From Leuctra nigra (Eukaryota; Arthropoda; Insecta; Plecoptera; Leuctridae): 64,000 nt of DNA. Made by a program: the position numbers and the translations under genes. The notes below the pieces were generated by a model that had not been told where the DNA came from, ran no database searches, and saw only the letters and a list, made by a program, of their open reading frames with translations. The stretch is from positions 14,309,246 to 14,373,245 of the forward strand of contig OW203773.1 in the NCBI GenBank assembly GCA_934045905.1, given 5' to 3'. Positions 1-11,900 of the stretch are shown here, one piece after another; within the stretch, counting starts at the first letter, position 1; every line of letters starts with the position of its first letter.

Positions 1-706
1 ATGTTACAGTTACTTTTACTTGAAAAAAGTAGCATGTTATCAGTAACATGTTACTTTGTATCATGTTACTACTCAACACGGCTTGTTTTCCACTGGGGTT
101 GCTTTTTTTACCGCACTAGTGCAGAGCATGACGTCACAGAGCAAACATTTTCTCTCATTCAGTGCATGCCAGTGGAAAACGCTATAAGAAGCAACCCAAC
201 AACGTTCTTCATGGATTGTTAATCCACTGTTCATACTATTATAAATTGTAATAAAACAAAACTATGGTACCATTTTATAGAGACCTTCAAATACGCAATG
301 TTTCATCATATTTTGTTCTACGTTCCTACGTATTCTCTAAGTTAGCAATGTGCATGACGTATAGGTAGTTATTATACGTTTGCGTTATTTTTGGCATTTA
401 TAGAGCCCCCAAATAACCAACTAACCAAAAAACCAAGTAAAAAATAACCAAATAACCAAAGATTTATATTTGGGCATTTGGTAGAGTGGGCATTATGCAG
501 ACAAAAAACCACACTTGGACGTAGTTATGCAAAAGGAAACCAACTCACAGGTATCATGAACTGAGATATTGAGGGAAACGCGTTTTGCATCATAGTTTCT
601 TTAATTTAGGGACTTAATCAGTGATATTGGGCAGAATTTTTATATTATTTTTGTAGTTACTAAATGTTTAAAAAAAAATTTGGTTACTTAAAAAAATTAA
701 TGAAAT

Positions 707-985
707 GTGGCTTGGTTCCTTTTTGATCAATGTGACCTTATTGTTGTAATGTATTATGTGAAAAGGAACCAACCCGCAAATATGTGGATTGGTTCCGTTT
801 TGATCAATGTGAAATTATTTTTGTTCTGTATAAATTTAAATTGTGAAAAGGAACCAACCCACAAATATGTGGATTGGTTCCGTTTTTCTTATTGTAAAGG
901 TAGAGATAGGGCTTGTGTGGCATATAAAAAGCTCTATAATATACGTTACACAGCAAATGTGGGTTGGTTCTCTTGTGAAAATTAA
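707..985. repeat. Palindromic direct repeats (GGAACCAACC / GGTTGGTTCC type)
   Basis: A ~44-base unit, itself an imperfect palindrome (GGAACCAACCCGCAAATATG followed by GGATTGGTTCC), occurs at about 758-801 and again at 843-886. Half-units lie at about 711-725 and 960-971. The spacing between the two full units is 85 bases. This looks like a fragment of a repetitive element; no protein is implied. Confidence 0.6.
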
Positions 986-994
986 AGTTTAGGA

Positions 995-1077
995 TTAGTT
1001 AAAATCATAAGTGGACGTAGTTATGCAAAAGTTAGGATAACTTTTGCATAACTACGTCCACTTATGATTTTAACTAA
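995..1077. repeat. 40-bp perfect inverted repeat (hairpin)
   Basis: Bases 995-1034 are the exact reverse complement of 1038-1077, separated by only three bases (GGA). The arm contains GTGGACGTAGTTATGCAAAA, part of which recurs near 517. It could be a tiny foldback element or the terminus of a larger repeat. Confidence 0.85.
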
Positions 1078-1606
1078 TTTATTATTTATAAAACCATTAC
1101 AAAATTTACAAGTTACAAATTCAATGCTATGAAGATAGTAGGGCCCGGCATTTAATAAGGCCCAGTTACTTCGAATATATTTATGGGATTGAAACTGATG
1201 GCATGCGATTCCATATGTCTGACTTGCTTTCTAGTTTACTAGTGGGAAAATACATAGGTATATACCAAAAATTATAACTTAAAATCAAGTAAAAATATCA
1301 TTTATTCACCATTGATTGAATTGCGTCACTGGTCTTTATTTTATTAATGGCATTTTGCGGTCACACTTTTTAAATATCTGTAAATTTGACAATCAAGTGT
1401 ATGAATACACGTAATTCCCTCGGGTTATGTTTACTGTTCTATGTTCTTATAAATATATAAAATCAGGTGCCCTTATTTGTGTCCCTTACCCAGTTTAAAA
1501 AACGTTTATGTTTCAGGAGCTCTGTTTACAGAAAAATAATAGTACTATACAAAATTGAAAAATATAACAGTAGGTATATTGGAAACTAATACAGGATAAA
1601 TAGGTT

Positions 1607-1817
1607 CACTCGGCGAAACAAAAATTGATCGTTGAACAAATTTGAATGACTGCTGCTCATGTTCCATAACCAATCAAAGCTTGTTATTATCATTGAAATA
1701 TGAGGTCACCTACTAGAGTGAGACAATGAGATCGCTTAGACTGACTTCTGATGGTGCGATCTTTCATTTAAAAGCCTATAAGATTTATTGAACGATCAAT
1801 TTTTGTTTGGCCAAGTG
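1607..1817. mobile_element. Small inverted-repeat element (MITE)
   Basis: The ends share an imperfect terminal inverted repeat of about 28 bases containing AAACAAAAATTGATCGTT. The interior (GCTTGTTATTATCATTGAAA and onward) resembles the interior of the TA-flanked element at 32241-32455, so the two appear to be relatives. It is non-coding. Confidence 0.6.
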
Positions 1818-2129
1818 TACATACTGTATAGTGAACAGAAGAAGATGGTAAAAAATTGCACACAACAAAAAGAAATAATCAGTGCTACACCTTTCAGTGT
1901 TGAGAGAAGCCAATGTTAAAGCAATTTTAAAAAAGCAAATTATATGATATCTCTGTAAATTACTGAGAATAGAATTTAATATAGATGGAATTATAAAATC
2001 AAGTCTTCGGTTACAATTTTTGTTACTCCAGGCTGGGACGGAAAAATTCAAAGTAAAGAAAATGTAGTTATAGGCGATTCCAAATAATTACGTGATAATC
2101 TAAGAAACAAGATTTAAAAATTAACGATA

Positions 2130-2833
2130 ATTCGTCGCCTCATAATGTATTTGTTCTATGTCCAATTTTCACTTTTTCTGAGTTATATATTTTATATTTT
2201 TTTTCAGAGTTCATTTGTTCTATGTCCACAGAGTGTATATCCGAATTCATAATAAATTTTAATAGAGAAGCCGAAAACACTAGGTTTATGTCCACACATA
2301 CACTTCTTGAATATTCATTTGGTTTAAGTCCATGAAAAACCATGCCGCTTTGTGTTCAAGTGTTCTATGTCCATGGACATAGAACAAATGTAATGGAAAT
2401 CGACATAGAATCAATAGAATGGACATAGAAATCGTATCACACTGTATAGCTTTATTCTAGAACTCAATTACGTAGAGTGCTATAAATTACGTAGGAAATA
2501 TAATTTTGTTCGAATCAAGTCATAATCATGTTCAAGATTCAATTTAGCGTGTAAATAATTGGACATAAACCATTATTTTTAACACAAACGTCAAACTCCA
2601 AAGATGCAATTGTTCTATGTCCATTTTTAGGGTGCATTTCTGAGGCCCCATGGGGTATTGCAAACACATCTTATGTATTAATATGTAATTTATATACGTA
2701 TGAATACATGAGTGCCAAAATTTTAGGATTTAAAAAATATTATACATGTCTAATCAATTGTCAAACTTCAACACTCGTTTTCTCGAAACAGCAATTGTTG
2801 GACATAGAACAAATACATTATGAGGCGACGAAT
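2130..2833. mobile_element. 704-bp TA-flanked inverted-repeat element
   Basis: Terminal inverted repeats of at least 34 bases are perfect and start ATTCGTCGCCTCATAATGTA. The element is flanked on both sides by TA (2128-2129 and 2834-2835), as expected for a Tc1/mariner-like target duplication. The motif TTCTATGTCCA recurs inside in both orientations (near 2157, 2216, 2361, 2380 and 2613). There is no transposase-like open frame, so it is non-autonomous. Confidence 0.8.
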
Positions 2834-2949
2834 TATAAAAAGAGGAACTGTAAAAAAATTATAGAAATTAATATTTTTATTAGTATGTATTTATTTATTA
2901 ATTTTGCAATACATATTTACATTTTATGTAGCAAGGAAAACAAACACAC

Positions 2950-3059
2950 AGGGCCGGTCTTTCATTAAGTTTTACACGGTCATCCGAGTGTCCTTGGTTG
3001 TTGGCATTAATATTTGACTGTTTAAAAGTTAGCAAGGCATTGAAAAACTGGCCCTTAGC
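2950..3059. mobile_element. Short inverted-repeat element, ~110 bp
   Basis: The left end AGGGCCGGTCTTTCAT and the right end, read in reverse (AGGGCCAGTTTTTCAA), form an imperfect terminal inverted repeat. The termini resemble those of the 160-bp elements at 6309 and 39031 but the interior differs. The call is tentative. Confidence 0.4.
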
Positions 3060-3106
3060 CGTAAATCACTTCTTATTCACAATAACATTGTTCTAAAAAT
3101 AATAAT

Positions 3107-4800
3107 AATAATAATTTATTTTCAAAACACCAACAAATATACAGTGTTTTGCTGGTAGTGGAAATAGGACAATCCCCATAGCACAAGTAAAGGTATGCAT
3201 TGTAATGGAACTATAAAGTAACATAAACTTCGAACGTAAAAACAACAAAAGAAAGACTAATCAGATAACAAATTCCGCAATAAAGATTTGAAAATATGAA
3301 AATCATTCTGTTCCCTAATATTAGCTGGTAGATTATTAAAAAATTTAGATGTTCTGCAGTAAAAACTATTTTGATAACTGACCGTCCTGGCAAATGGTGG
3401 CGTGATCATCCCAATCAAATTAGTTCTTGATGTGTTCGTTAAATTTACAGATATACGATTAATTGGATCCATGTCCACCATTTAAAAAATAATCTTCTTT
3501 AAAAATAAAATGTCTGCTTCTTGAAAAAAAATTTGAATAGAAATTAGACTTGTAAGTTTAAGACGGTCTATACTGCATACATCTCTTCTACCAGTAATAA
3601 ATTGTGTCGCTTTCTTCTGTATTCTCTCCAGCTTATTGATGTTGGCAGAAGTTGTTGGATGCCATGCTGGTATACCGTATGAAATTATCGGTCTGACGAG
3701 GCCAAGGTAAATACTTCTCTTCACTTTGGGACTTGCAAGATGTAAAATTCTGGTTACAAAATTGAGGACTCTGGCAGATTTACTTCTCACGATCTCCGTC
3801 TGTATATTCCACTTCAGGTCACTGCATACTGTTATACCAAGAATTCGCATGGAATCGCAGCATTCTATCACCATATCACTGATCTTGTACACATGAGTCA
3901 TCCTTTTCTTGGATCTTGAAATTGAAATATACTGGCATTTTTAAGATGAAGGTCCAAATAATTTGTTTACACCAGTCTTCTTTGCTCAGTAAGTCTTGTT
4001 GTAGAAGCTGCACATCTTCCGGGCTATGAATGTGTCTGTATAGTGTGCAATCATCTGCATATTGACACATGGTAGAAGTTACACAGTTAGCCAGGTCTAA
4101 CATGAAGATGGTAAACAGTAAAGGCCCAAGAACAGATCCCTGTGGCACTCCCGATAAAATATTTTGATCTGTTGAATGAGCCCCATCAAATATGAGACGC
4201 ATCTTCCTACCAATCAGAAAACGACGCATCCACTGAAGCAGTTCGCCCGATATGTTGTGAGCTTTTAGCTTTATGAAGAGTCTATTATGCTGAACCCTAT
4301 CAAAGGCTTTAGCCCAGTCGAGGGATATCACATCTATTCTGGCACCTGCTACTTTATCCAAATAAAACTGCCAGTCATCAATAGCTTTTGTAAGCAGAGT
4401 GATGCAAGATCTTCGAGGAAGGAATCCATGCTGATGCGAATTTATTGAATTTATCTGTTGCAAATGTAGTAAGAGTTCCCAAGACACAACTTTCTCCATA
4501 ATTTTACCTACCACTGAAGTTAATGATATTGGCCTATAATTACAAATGGAACTTCGATTACCTGATTTAAATATAGGGACAACGTTGGCCGTTTTCCACT
4601 GGAAAGGTAATGCGCCAGTCCTCATAGATATATCAAACAAGACACTTAGAGATGGTGCCAGTTCCCTAGCGCATTCATGCAGAATCCTTGCAGGTATATC
4701 ATCAGGGCAAGTGGCAGAGTCCGGCTTCAACTTTTTCAACGCTCTCTCAACAAGAATAGGATGAAAGGAAATTGTGTTTAGATGATAAGGCTGCACACCT
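3107..4800 (-). pseudogene. 5'-truncated non-LTR retrotransposon (reverse transcriptase fragment)
   Basis: The minus strand encodes the reverse transcriptase of a CR1/L2-like non-LTR element. It reads RPISLTSVVGKIMEK, then GFLPRRSC, SLDWAKAFDRVQH, SGVPQGSVLGPLLF and the catalytic YADD. After the catalytic core comes the usual C-terminal region (ILGITVCSDLKW, LVRPIISYGIPAW). The frame is broken near 3880-3900 by a shift and again by one in-frame stop at 3482-3484. No endonuclease or ORF1 precedes it, so the copy is 5'-truncated near 4800. The element's 3' end is marked by a short AAT/TTA microsatellite at about 3107-3120. It is a dead copy. Confidence 0.85.
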
Positions 4801-4809
4801 ATTTAAGAT

Positions 4810-5600
4810 TGAAAACTTCCTTCAGATTCTCCAAGATCTTCGGTAAAAGATCTTCGGTTAGAATGAACACAATTTTAATAACAATTTATGAGACATCAAC
4901 ATCCATCAACACCTATATACTGTCAATGTTAAATTTGTGAACTTCATGTACCTTTTTCTGAGGACTGGTCAGTTCAATTCTTTTGAGATTTTTTATACAT
5001 GTTATTGAAGGTCTTACTTAGATTTAGTCACACGTTTTTTTGTGATAACGTGGATATTATTTAATTTTCAATTTTTTTCAATTGGTCTTATAATTTTTCT
5101 AATTTTCATATGAAAAATATTTTTTAAAATCTTTAATTTTTAATATTTTAAAAGCATGTGACAAAATGTTTAAAACATATAAATACAACTGCTGTAAAAA
5201 AATCAACTCATTTGGACCAGCCACTTCTAAAAAAAAGGTACATAAGCATTGAAAATTAACATTATGAGATATTTGCATTTTAAATTACTCATTCGGATTT
5301 GAAGCAAGTTCAGTGACATACATCCTTGTACACAATATTTGTGATATTTAAGTGTAAAATATATAATATTAGATATTTATATGTATTTATACATATATAA
5401 TTTATAAAGAAAATACTTACATATTATATATTATGTATATAAACATATAATATGTATACATTTATACAAATATACATGGACATTTTGCATATGAATGTGA
5501 AGAAGCCTTCGTCTAAATATTTTTTGTGAACGAATCTTTTCACTTACAAACTTGTGTTTGGTATCATTTTAAACATAAAACTTCAAGGAATAAGAAGAAA
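4810..5600. other. AT-rich intergenic spacer downstream of the UGT
   Basis: Very AT-rich, with TATA-like stretches around 5340-5480. No coding potential or clear repeat structure was recognised. The UGT transcript should end somewhere between here and 5858; I could not pick a polyadenylation signal with confidence. Confidence 0.5.
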
Positions 5601-5709
5601 TTATAATATACATTTTACGATTTTTTTGTTTTTTAGGGCTCCGGGTCCCCTTAAAAAAATAAAGGAATTTATAGGTAGGTAAGTTACAATAAAAGTTCCC
5701 CAAAACATT

Positions 5710-5997
5710 GGTGTCAACACTGCTTCATCTTGTTCCTCCTCCCTATCACTGCTAGCAACATCTTGATCGCCACCCCCACCAACAGCGCCGCCACCACGAC
5801 GACGTCCAGCATGTAGTACTCGACGACGCCCATGTGTCTGGACGGGGACTGGAGGTGTCAACACTGCTTCATCTTGTTCCTCCTCCCTGTCACTGCTAGC
5901 AACATCTTGATCGCCGCCCCCACCAACAGCGACGCCACCACGACGACGTCCAGCATGTAGTACTCGACGACGCCCATGTGTCTGGACGGGGACTGGA
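5710..5997 (-). repeat. 144-bp tandem duplication of the UGT 3' coding end
   Basis: The segment 5854-5997, which encodes the membrane anchor and stop of the UGT, is followed (in gene orientation) by a near-identical copy at 5710-5853. The period is exactly 144 bp, 48 codons. I see about three substitutions between copies. The downstream copy lies after the stop, in the presumed 3' UTR, yet remains open in the same frame and ends with the same KMKQC-stop. Confidence 0.9.
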
Positions 5998-8900
5998 GGT
6001 GGCGGGCGCCGCGATGACGCAGCACGAACTCCGTCCAGAAGACAGCGCGGGAGAGTGGTGTGTCGGGCTCATCGCGCAGCAGGCGGGAGGCGTTCAGTGC
6101 GCTTGCGCGGTAGCTGTTAACAAGGTTTCCGAAAATATTTTTTATAGACATTAACAATTTTTTTGCAGCTCTCGACTTAGATTGAGTGTTGAAATTTATG
6201 TTTTCACAATAATATTGATTAAATTTTAACACGGGAGTTATTGGGAAATTATTTAGATTTGTGTGTCTAACTTTTAAAAACATCCCGGTAGGTAAATACT
6301 TTAATGTCTAAGGCCCGGTATTACCAAAGCTAAATTTTGCTGGATTAACTTACGGTTGGATTAAATTCAACTGTTTCACTCATTTTGAGGTATCTGATTG
6401 GCTCTACCGCCAATTTAGTCCAATATTTTGTTAATCCGGCTCAAATTAACTTTGGTAATACTGGCCCTAATGCAAATATTAGTTTTTAGTTAACTTCTAT
6501 TGGCGAAAAATAGTTAAAATCAAATATTTGCAAGTTGAATTACCTACGGTGTTTTTCAACTCGCCATGTAAAAGATAGGGCTCACTCACATTTATAAAGT
6601 GATATAGCTTGGGAATTAGTTCGGCTTTCATATTTTTTTGTGGTAATATGATGCACAAGGAAATGATCTATTAAATAAACATGTTAGTTCAGGGGTGCGA
6701 CCACATAAAATGATAACTTACTTATCACGGTGATAAGACCCTAGAAGGCCGTGAATAACATTGAGATAAGAAGCTTGTCACTGTGACAAGGTAGTTCTCT
6801 TTTGATGTGATCGCACCCCTGATATCTATTGGAGACCTCAATTTTGGCATCCCCTTTTAAAAGACGGCTGGGTAGTAAGGGACCTTGAAGAGTTTTATCG
6901 ATTTTTATCAATATATTTTACCAATGTAATAATTACATTATTCTTAATAAAATTGGGCTCTGTACGAGTCTTTAGAACTGTCAAATGTCATAGTTTGGAA
7001 TGGGTTACGTATTAGTTTTATTTCGTCCCGTTTAGTGCCATATTTATAAGTATTTTTAGGCACTAAACGTTTGAAGGACAAAATAAAACTAGAAAACTTG
7101 AGCTTTTCTGAAGACTCGTACAAATCCTTATTTTATTAACAATTACATTGGTATAAGATATTGATGAAAATCGATTAAAAAACTCTTCAGAGTCAAACTC
7201 ACTACTCAGCCGTCTTAAAGACAACTTCATGAACAAAACGCCCAATAACCTGGGTTCCTCGATCAAGGTGTTGATGGCCTTCAACAGTTGAGCCTCTGTG
7301 ATGTCCCTCAACGCTAACATCAACGCATATCCCTCCATCACCGCTTTCACCGCGGCGCTATCTTGGTTCGCTAAGACGGGTAGATAAATCACTGGCACGC
7401 CGTAATATACCGTCTCCAGAGCGCTGAGTGATCCGCCGTGGTTGATGAATCCAAGGATCTTGCCGTGGCCTGTAACAGGATGTACCGAAACCGATCGGAT
7501 CAGAATCTTAGATCTTATACACGTTTGTTTACATATCTATAATCATGGCATAATATTTCAATTCGATTATGGTTTTTTGAGCGAGCGAAGCGAGCGACTC
7601 CTTTTGGCTCTTTTGGCACGGACATCTGTTTTTTATTTGTTTCTTGTTTCTTTTTTGTAGTTTTTTGTTGAGTGAGGCTATACAGGTCAGAGCAAATCAG
7701 ATTCAATTCAAGTGACACTGGAAAACATTCATTTCGATACTTCATTACTGACAGATATTAAAAATGTCAATACGTTCATTACGTGTTCTTAAATGATTAT
7801 TTAAATTTTAACCAATAATTGGAATTCTAAAAATTTTAGAGTCTGCAAACAGAAAAGGTTGTCCCTACATGTGTGCAAAATTTCAGCTCGATCGAAGAAA
7901 AACTCTGACCTGTATAGCCAAAATATGAGTTTGATCAGAATTATCGAAGACTATTTTCATTTTTCAACCTATCAGGAGATGTTTATTTAAATTTTAACCA
8001 AATAATGGATTTCAAAGAAATTAGGGAATGCAACAATCAGAAATGTTACGTACATGTGTGCAAAATTTCAGCTCGATCGAACAAAATCTCTGACCTGTAT
8101 ATCGTCAGTAACAGAAAAAAAAACAAAAAAAACAAAAAAAAACAGAGGTCCGTGCCAAAAGAGCCAAAAGGAGACGCTCGCTTCGCACGCTCAATCACAA
8201 ATACATCACAGTGCGTTCTACTTTTAGGCAGTATAAGTATCACTCATTATTACCAAGTATGTCTCGCTGCGGAATCTGTTTCCTCAGCATCACATTCTTC
8301 GGCACTTCCTTCATCGTTGAGTTTCCGGGATCAAACTTCCAGAGCACTCGATACGGCAGTTGGGCGAACACGTTCATGAACACACTTCGGAGAGCTTCGG
8401 GCATGTTCGCCGTCTTCACAGTCGTCCCCATGCTGAAGAAGATGAAGCCTTCGCCTCCGCTCACAAACTCCTCCAGTTCCTGGTGACAGAGACCAGGAGT
8501 TTAGGATCGCTTGTCATGTTATCCTCCTCAGACCCAGACATATTTTTTTCCCGGATTTTAGTAAAATAATTTTTCCTAAGAAAAAATCACTTATTTTTTT
8601 TTAAATATAAAAAAAAAATCAAAAATGTTTACAATGTTTTTTTATGTTTTAATAATTATTTTATTTTTATTGACTAATTAAAGAGTCATTGTTATGGTGT
8701 AAATTTTTTAAGCAAATATTTAAAAATATAATCTATGCTGTTTTTTATGGTATTGTATGAATGAAACATTTATTTTTTAAATTCCACAATGAATATAATT
8801 ACAATGTTATTAAATTGCTGTAAAATGGGTTTTGCAATGCCGGCCATTTTTTTGGTAGCTTATATTTAGATGATTGGCACAGCGTCGACTAATGACATAC

Positions 8901-11900
8901 AATCTTCAAAAAAATTGTGTTGTGTGCATCAATCTATGTTATATCTAAAAATACTGAACTGCAAGTCCCTACGACTTCGGTAGCTCAGCAAATAAATACC
9001 GAAGTCGGTCACTTTTTGAGTATCCTACAGGATACCAGGGGTCTGAGGAGGTTATGTATGTATGTTAGCTGAAGGTAGAGCTCTTAGCTGGTTTCCAACT
9101 GCCTTAAGGAGGTATTCCACTAAGCAATAGACAACATCATAAATTATCTAGTTAGCTCTGCTTTTCAAAAAATTTCATATGCAGTACCGTGATCCAAGTA
9201 TCTATTATGGTTATGATCCATTGTTGAAAAACCATAATAGATACTTGGATCACGGTACTGCATATGAAATTTTTTGAAAAGCAGAGCTAACTAGATAATT
9301 TATGATGTTGTCTATTCAAGTTGGGGCCAATTTGGCTAGTCGCTTTTCCCCATTCCTAACATTTGGATAGACAAGAAAAATCCAAATCTTTGCAATAGGG
9401 AATTCTCCTCTAATTTTATTAATGTATATTCGTAAATAACAACACTCTTATCACGTGAAAAAAATAACATTTTCATTCATAAAAATCAATTTCAAATTAC
9501 CGTTCTACTGACCTTGGGCAGAGGTCTAGCCGGGCCGCACTGAATACATCCTATATCCACCACATTGGGCAGGTACGGTCTGGGATAAGTGACCGACGGA
9601 TGACCGTTCTACTGACCTTGGGCAGAGGTCTAGCCGGGCCGCACTGAATACATCCTATGTCCACCACATTGGGCAGGTACGGTCTGGGATAAGTGACCAA
9701 CGGTTTACAGTTCTACTGACCTTGGGCAGAGGTCTAGCCGGGCCGCACTGAATACATCCTATGTCCACCACATTGGGCAGGTACGGTCTGGGATAAGTGA
9801 CCAACGGTTTACAGTTCTACTGACCTTGGGCAGAGGTCTAGCCGGGCCGCACTGAATACATCCTATGTCCACCACATTGGGCAGGTACGCTCTGGGATAA
9901 GTGACCAACGGTTTACAGTTCTACTGACCTTGGGCAGAGGTCTAGCCGGGCCGCACTGAATACATCCTATGTCCACCACATTGGGCAGGTACGCTCTGGG
10001 ATAAGTGACCAACGGATGACCGTTCTACTGACCTTGGGCAGAGGTCTAGCCGGGCCGCACTGAATACATCCTATGTCCACCACATTGGGCAGGTACGGTC
10101 TGGGATAAGTGACCAATGGTTTACAGTTCTACTGACCTTGGGCAGAGGTCTAGCCGGGCCGCACTGAATACATCCTATGTCCACCACATTGGGCAGGTAC
10201 GGTCTGGGATAAGTGACCAACGGTTTACAGTTCTACTGACCTTGGGCAGAGGTCTAGCCGGGCCGCACTGAATACATCCTATGTCCACCACATTGGGCAG
10301 GTACGGTCTGGGATAAGTGACCAACGGTTTACAGTTCTACTGACCTTGGGCAGAGGTCTAGCCGGGCCGCACTGAATACATCCTATGTCCACCACATTGG
10401 GCAGGTACGGTCTGGGATAAGTGACCAACGGTTTACAGTTCTACTGACCTTGGGCAGAGGTCTAGCCGGGCCGCACTGAATACATCCTATGTCCACCACA
10501 TTGGGCAGGTACGGTCTGGGATAAGTGACCAACGGTTTACAGTTCTACTGACCTTGGGCAGAGGTCTAGCCGGGCCGCACTGAATACATCCTATGTCCAC
10601 CACATTGGGCAGGTACGCTCTGGGATAAGTGACCAACGGATGACCGTTCTACTGACCTTGGGCAGAGGTCTAGCCGGGCCGCATTGAAGACATCCTATGT
10701 CCACCACATTGGGCAGGTACGGTCTGGGATAATTGCCCAACGGATGACCGTTCTGAAGGATGAAGCTGGCTTCTTTCATCATGTCAGTCACTGGCGGCAT
10801 GTCCGGCCAGCGTCGATGTAATATGGGCTCCAAGAAGAAGGTTGTGAGGATGAAATGAAACCAGCTTCCGGAGAGATAGAAAACAGCATTCGACATTCTG
10901 AAAGAAGAGAGAAGGAATCATAACAGATTCATGATTAAAAAGATAAGTTAAAGATAACACGAAATTGGACCCGAGCAAACAAATCTAGACAGAATGCAAT
11001 ACACCGTTTAAGTTCCAGTTTGATATTTATCCGTTATAGCATGTGTATTGGGTGCGTCGTATGAACAATACACATTCTTATACAACATACAATTTGTTGC
11101 CTTCAAATAAAAATACTCTATAAAAGCATTAGTTAAAAATACACTTACTAATACTGAAACCAAAATTACAGAACAGATTTATTTCATTTCGTAATGTTAG
11201 TGGCAGGGCATTCTAATATTTTATTCCAGCACGAACAGCATCCAAGCAGGGTCTTTTGTAAATCATATACAAACATTGTACATCAAAGTACTACAATAAT
11301 ATAACTAACACATGCTCTATACAACTCTATACTACCTCACCAATGGACTGCCACCTTGACGCGGTGGTGAGGCTTAAGGGACCGGCTCACATAGTGAGTT
11401 GGTCCCAACCAAGTGCAATCCAGGGTCGACCTAGTCCCATACCCTCCCTTGAATTTGCGGTCCCCTCGGGCCGGCCTCCCCCCTCGAGATGGTGATCCCC
11501 CTGAAATCGAGTCCCACCGGCCCGAAGCCTCCCCCTCCCCCCCCCCCCCCTAGGTCCGTCACCATTCCGGCCTGGCCTACCCACCATTGCTGGACTCCCC
11601 CGGATCAGGCCAATTAGGTCGACCCCTCCCTATGTCCTCCAATTATGTTCAACAAAGTTAAAAATAAAATTAATGTGCGCAATATAACCTCGTCGATGAC
11701 GCGCCGTTAAACCAAACTATTCTAATCTCATCTACTCTATACTATTGCCTATTCAAATTTAGTGAAACCACTTTACCCACCTCTGTACAAAGCTCATACT
11801 GTCGGTCATATCTGTCAGCATGAACGGCGTCACAGAATATGGCACATGGTTGCCCGCGTACGACAACGCCACAGTGTTGGCTGCGATGGTGTTGATGAGC

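Larger units (their letters stand above)
1..1606. other. Intergenic AT-rich sequence, no gene recognised
   Basis: No coding region with recognisable domains is visible. Short open frames here are low-complexity and lack similarity I can name. The stretch contains the palindromic direct repeats at 707-985 and the hairpin at 995-1077, listed separately. The 18-base motif of the hairpin arm (GGACGTAGTTATGCAAAA) also occurs alone near 517-534, so it is a dispersed repeat rather than a unique structure. Confidence 0.6.

Noticed and set aside
5601..5864. Minus-strand open frame with a glycine/arginine-rich segment
   Set aside because: It reads the duplicated UGT 3' end in the wrong frame.
9500..10752. 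Regular 104-bp repeat array resembling a CRISPR or centromeric satellite
   Set aside because: Units are contiguous with no spacers and translate as the end of UGT exon 4 plus its intron donor, so the array is an exon-derived tandem repeat.
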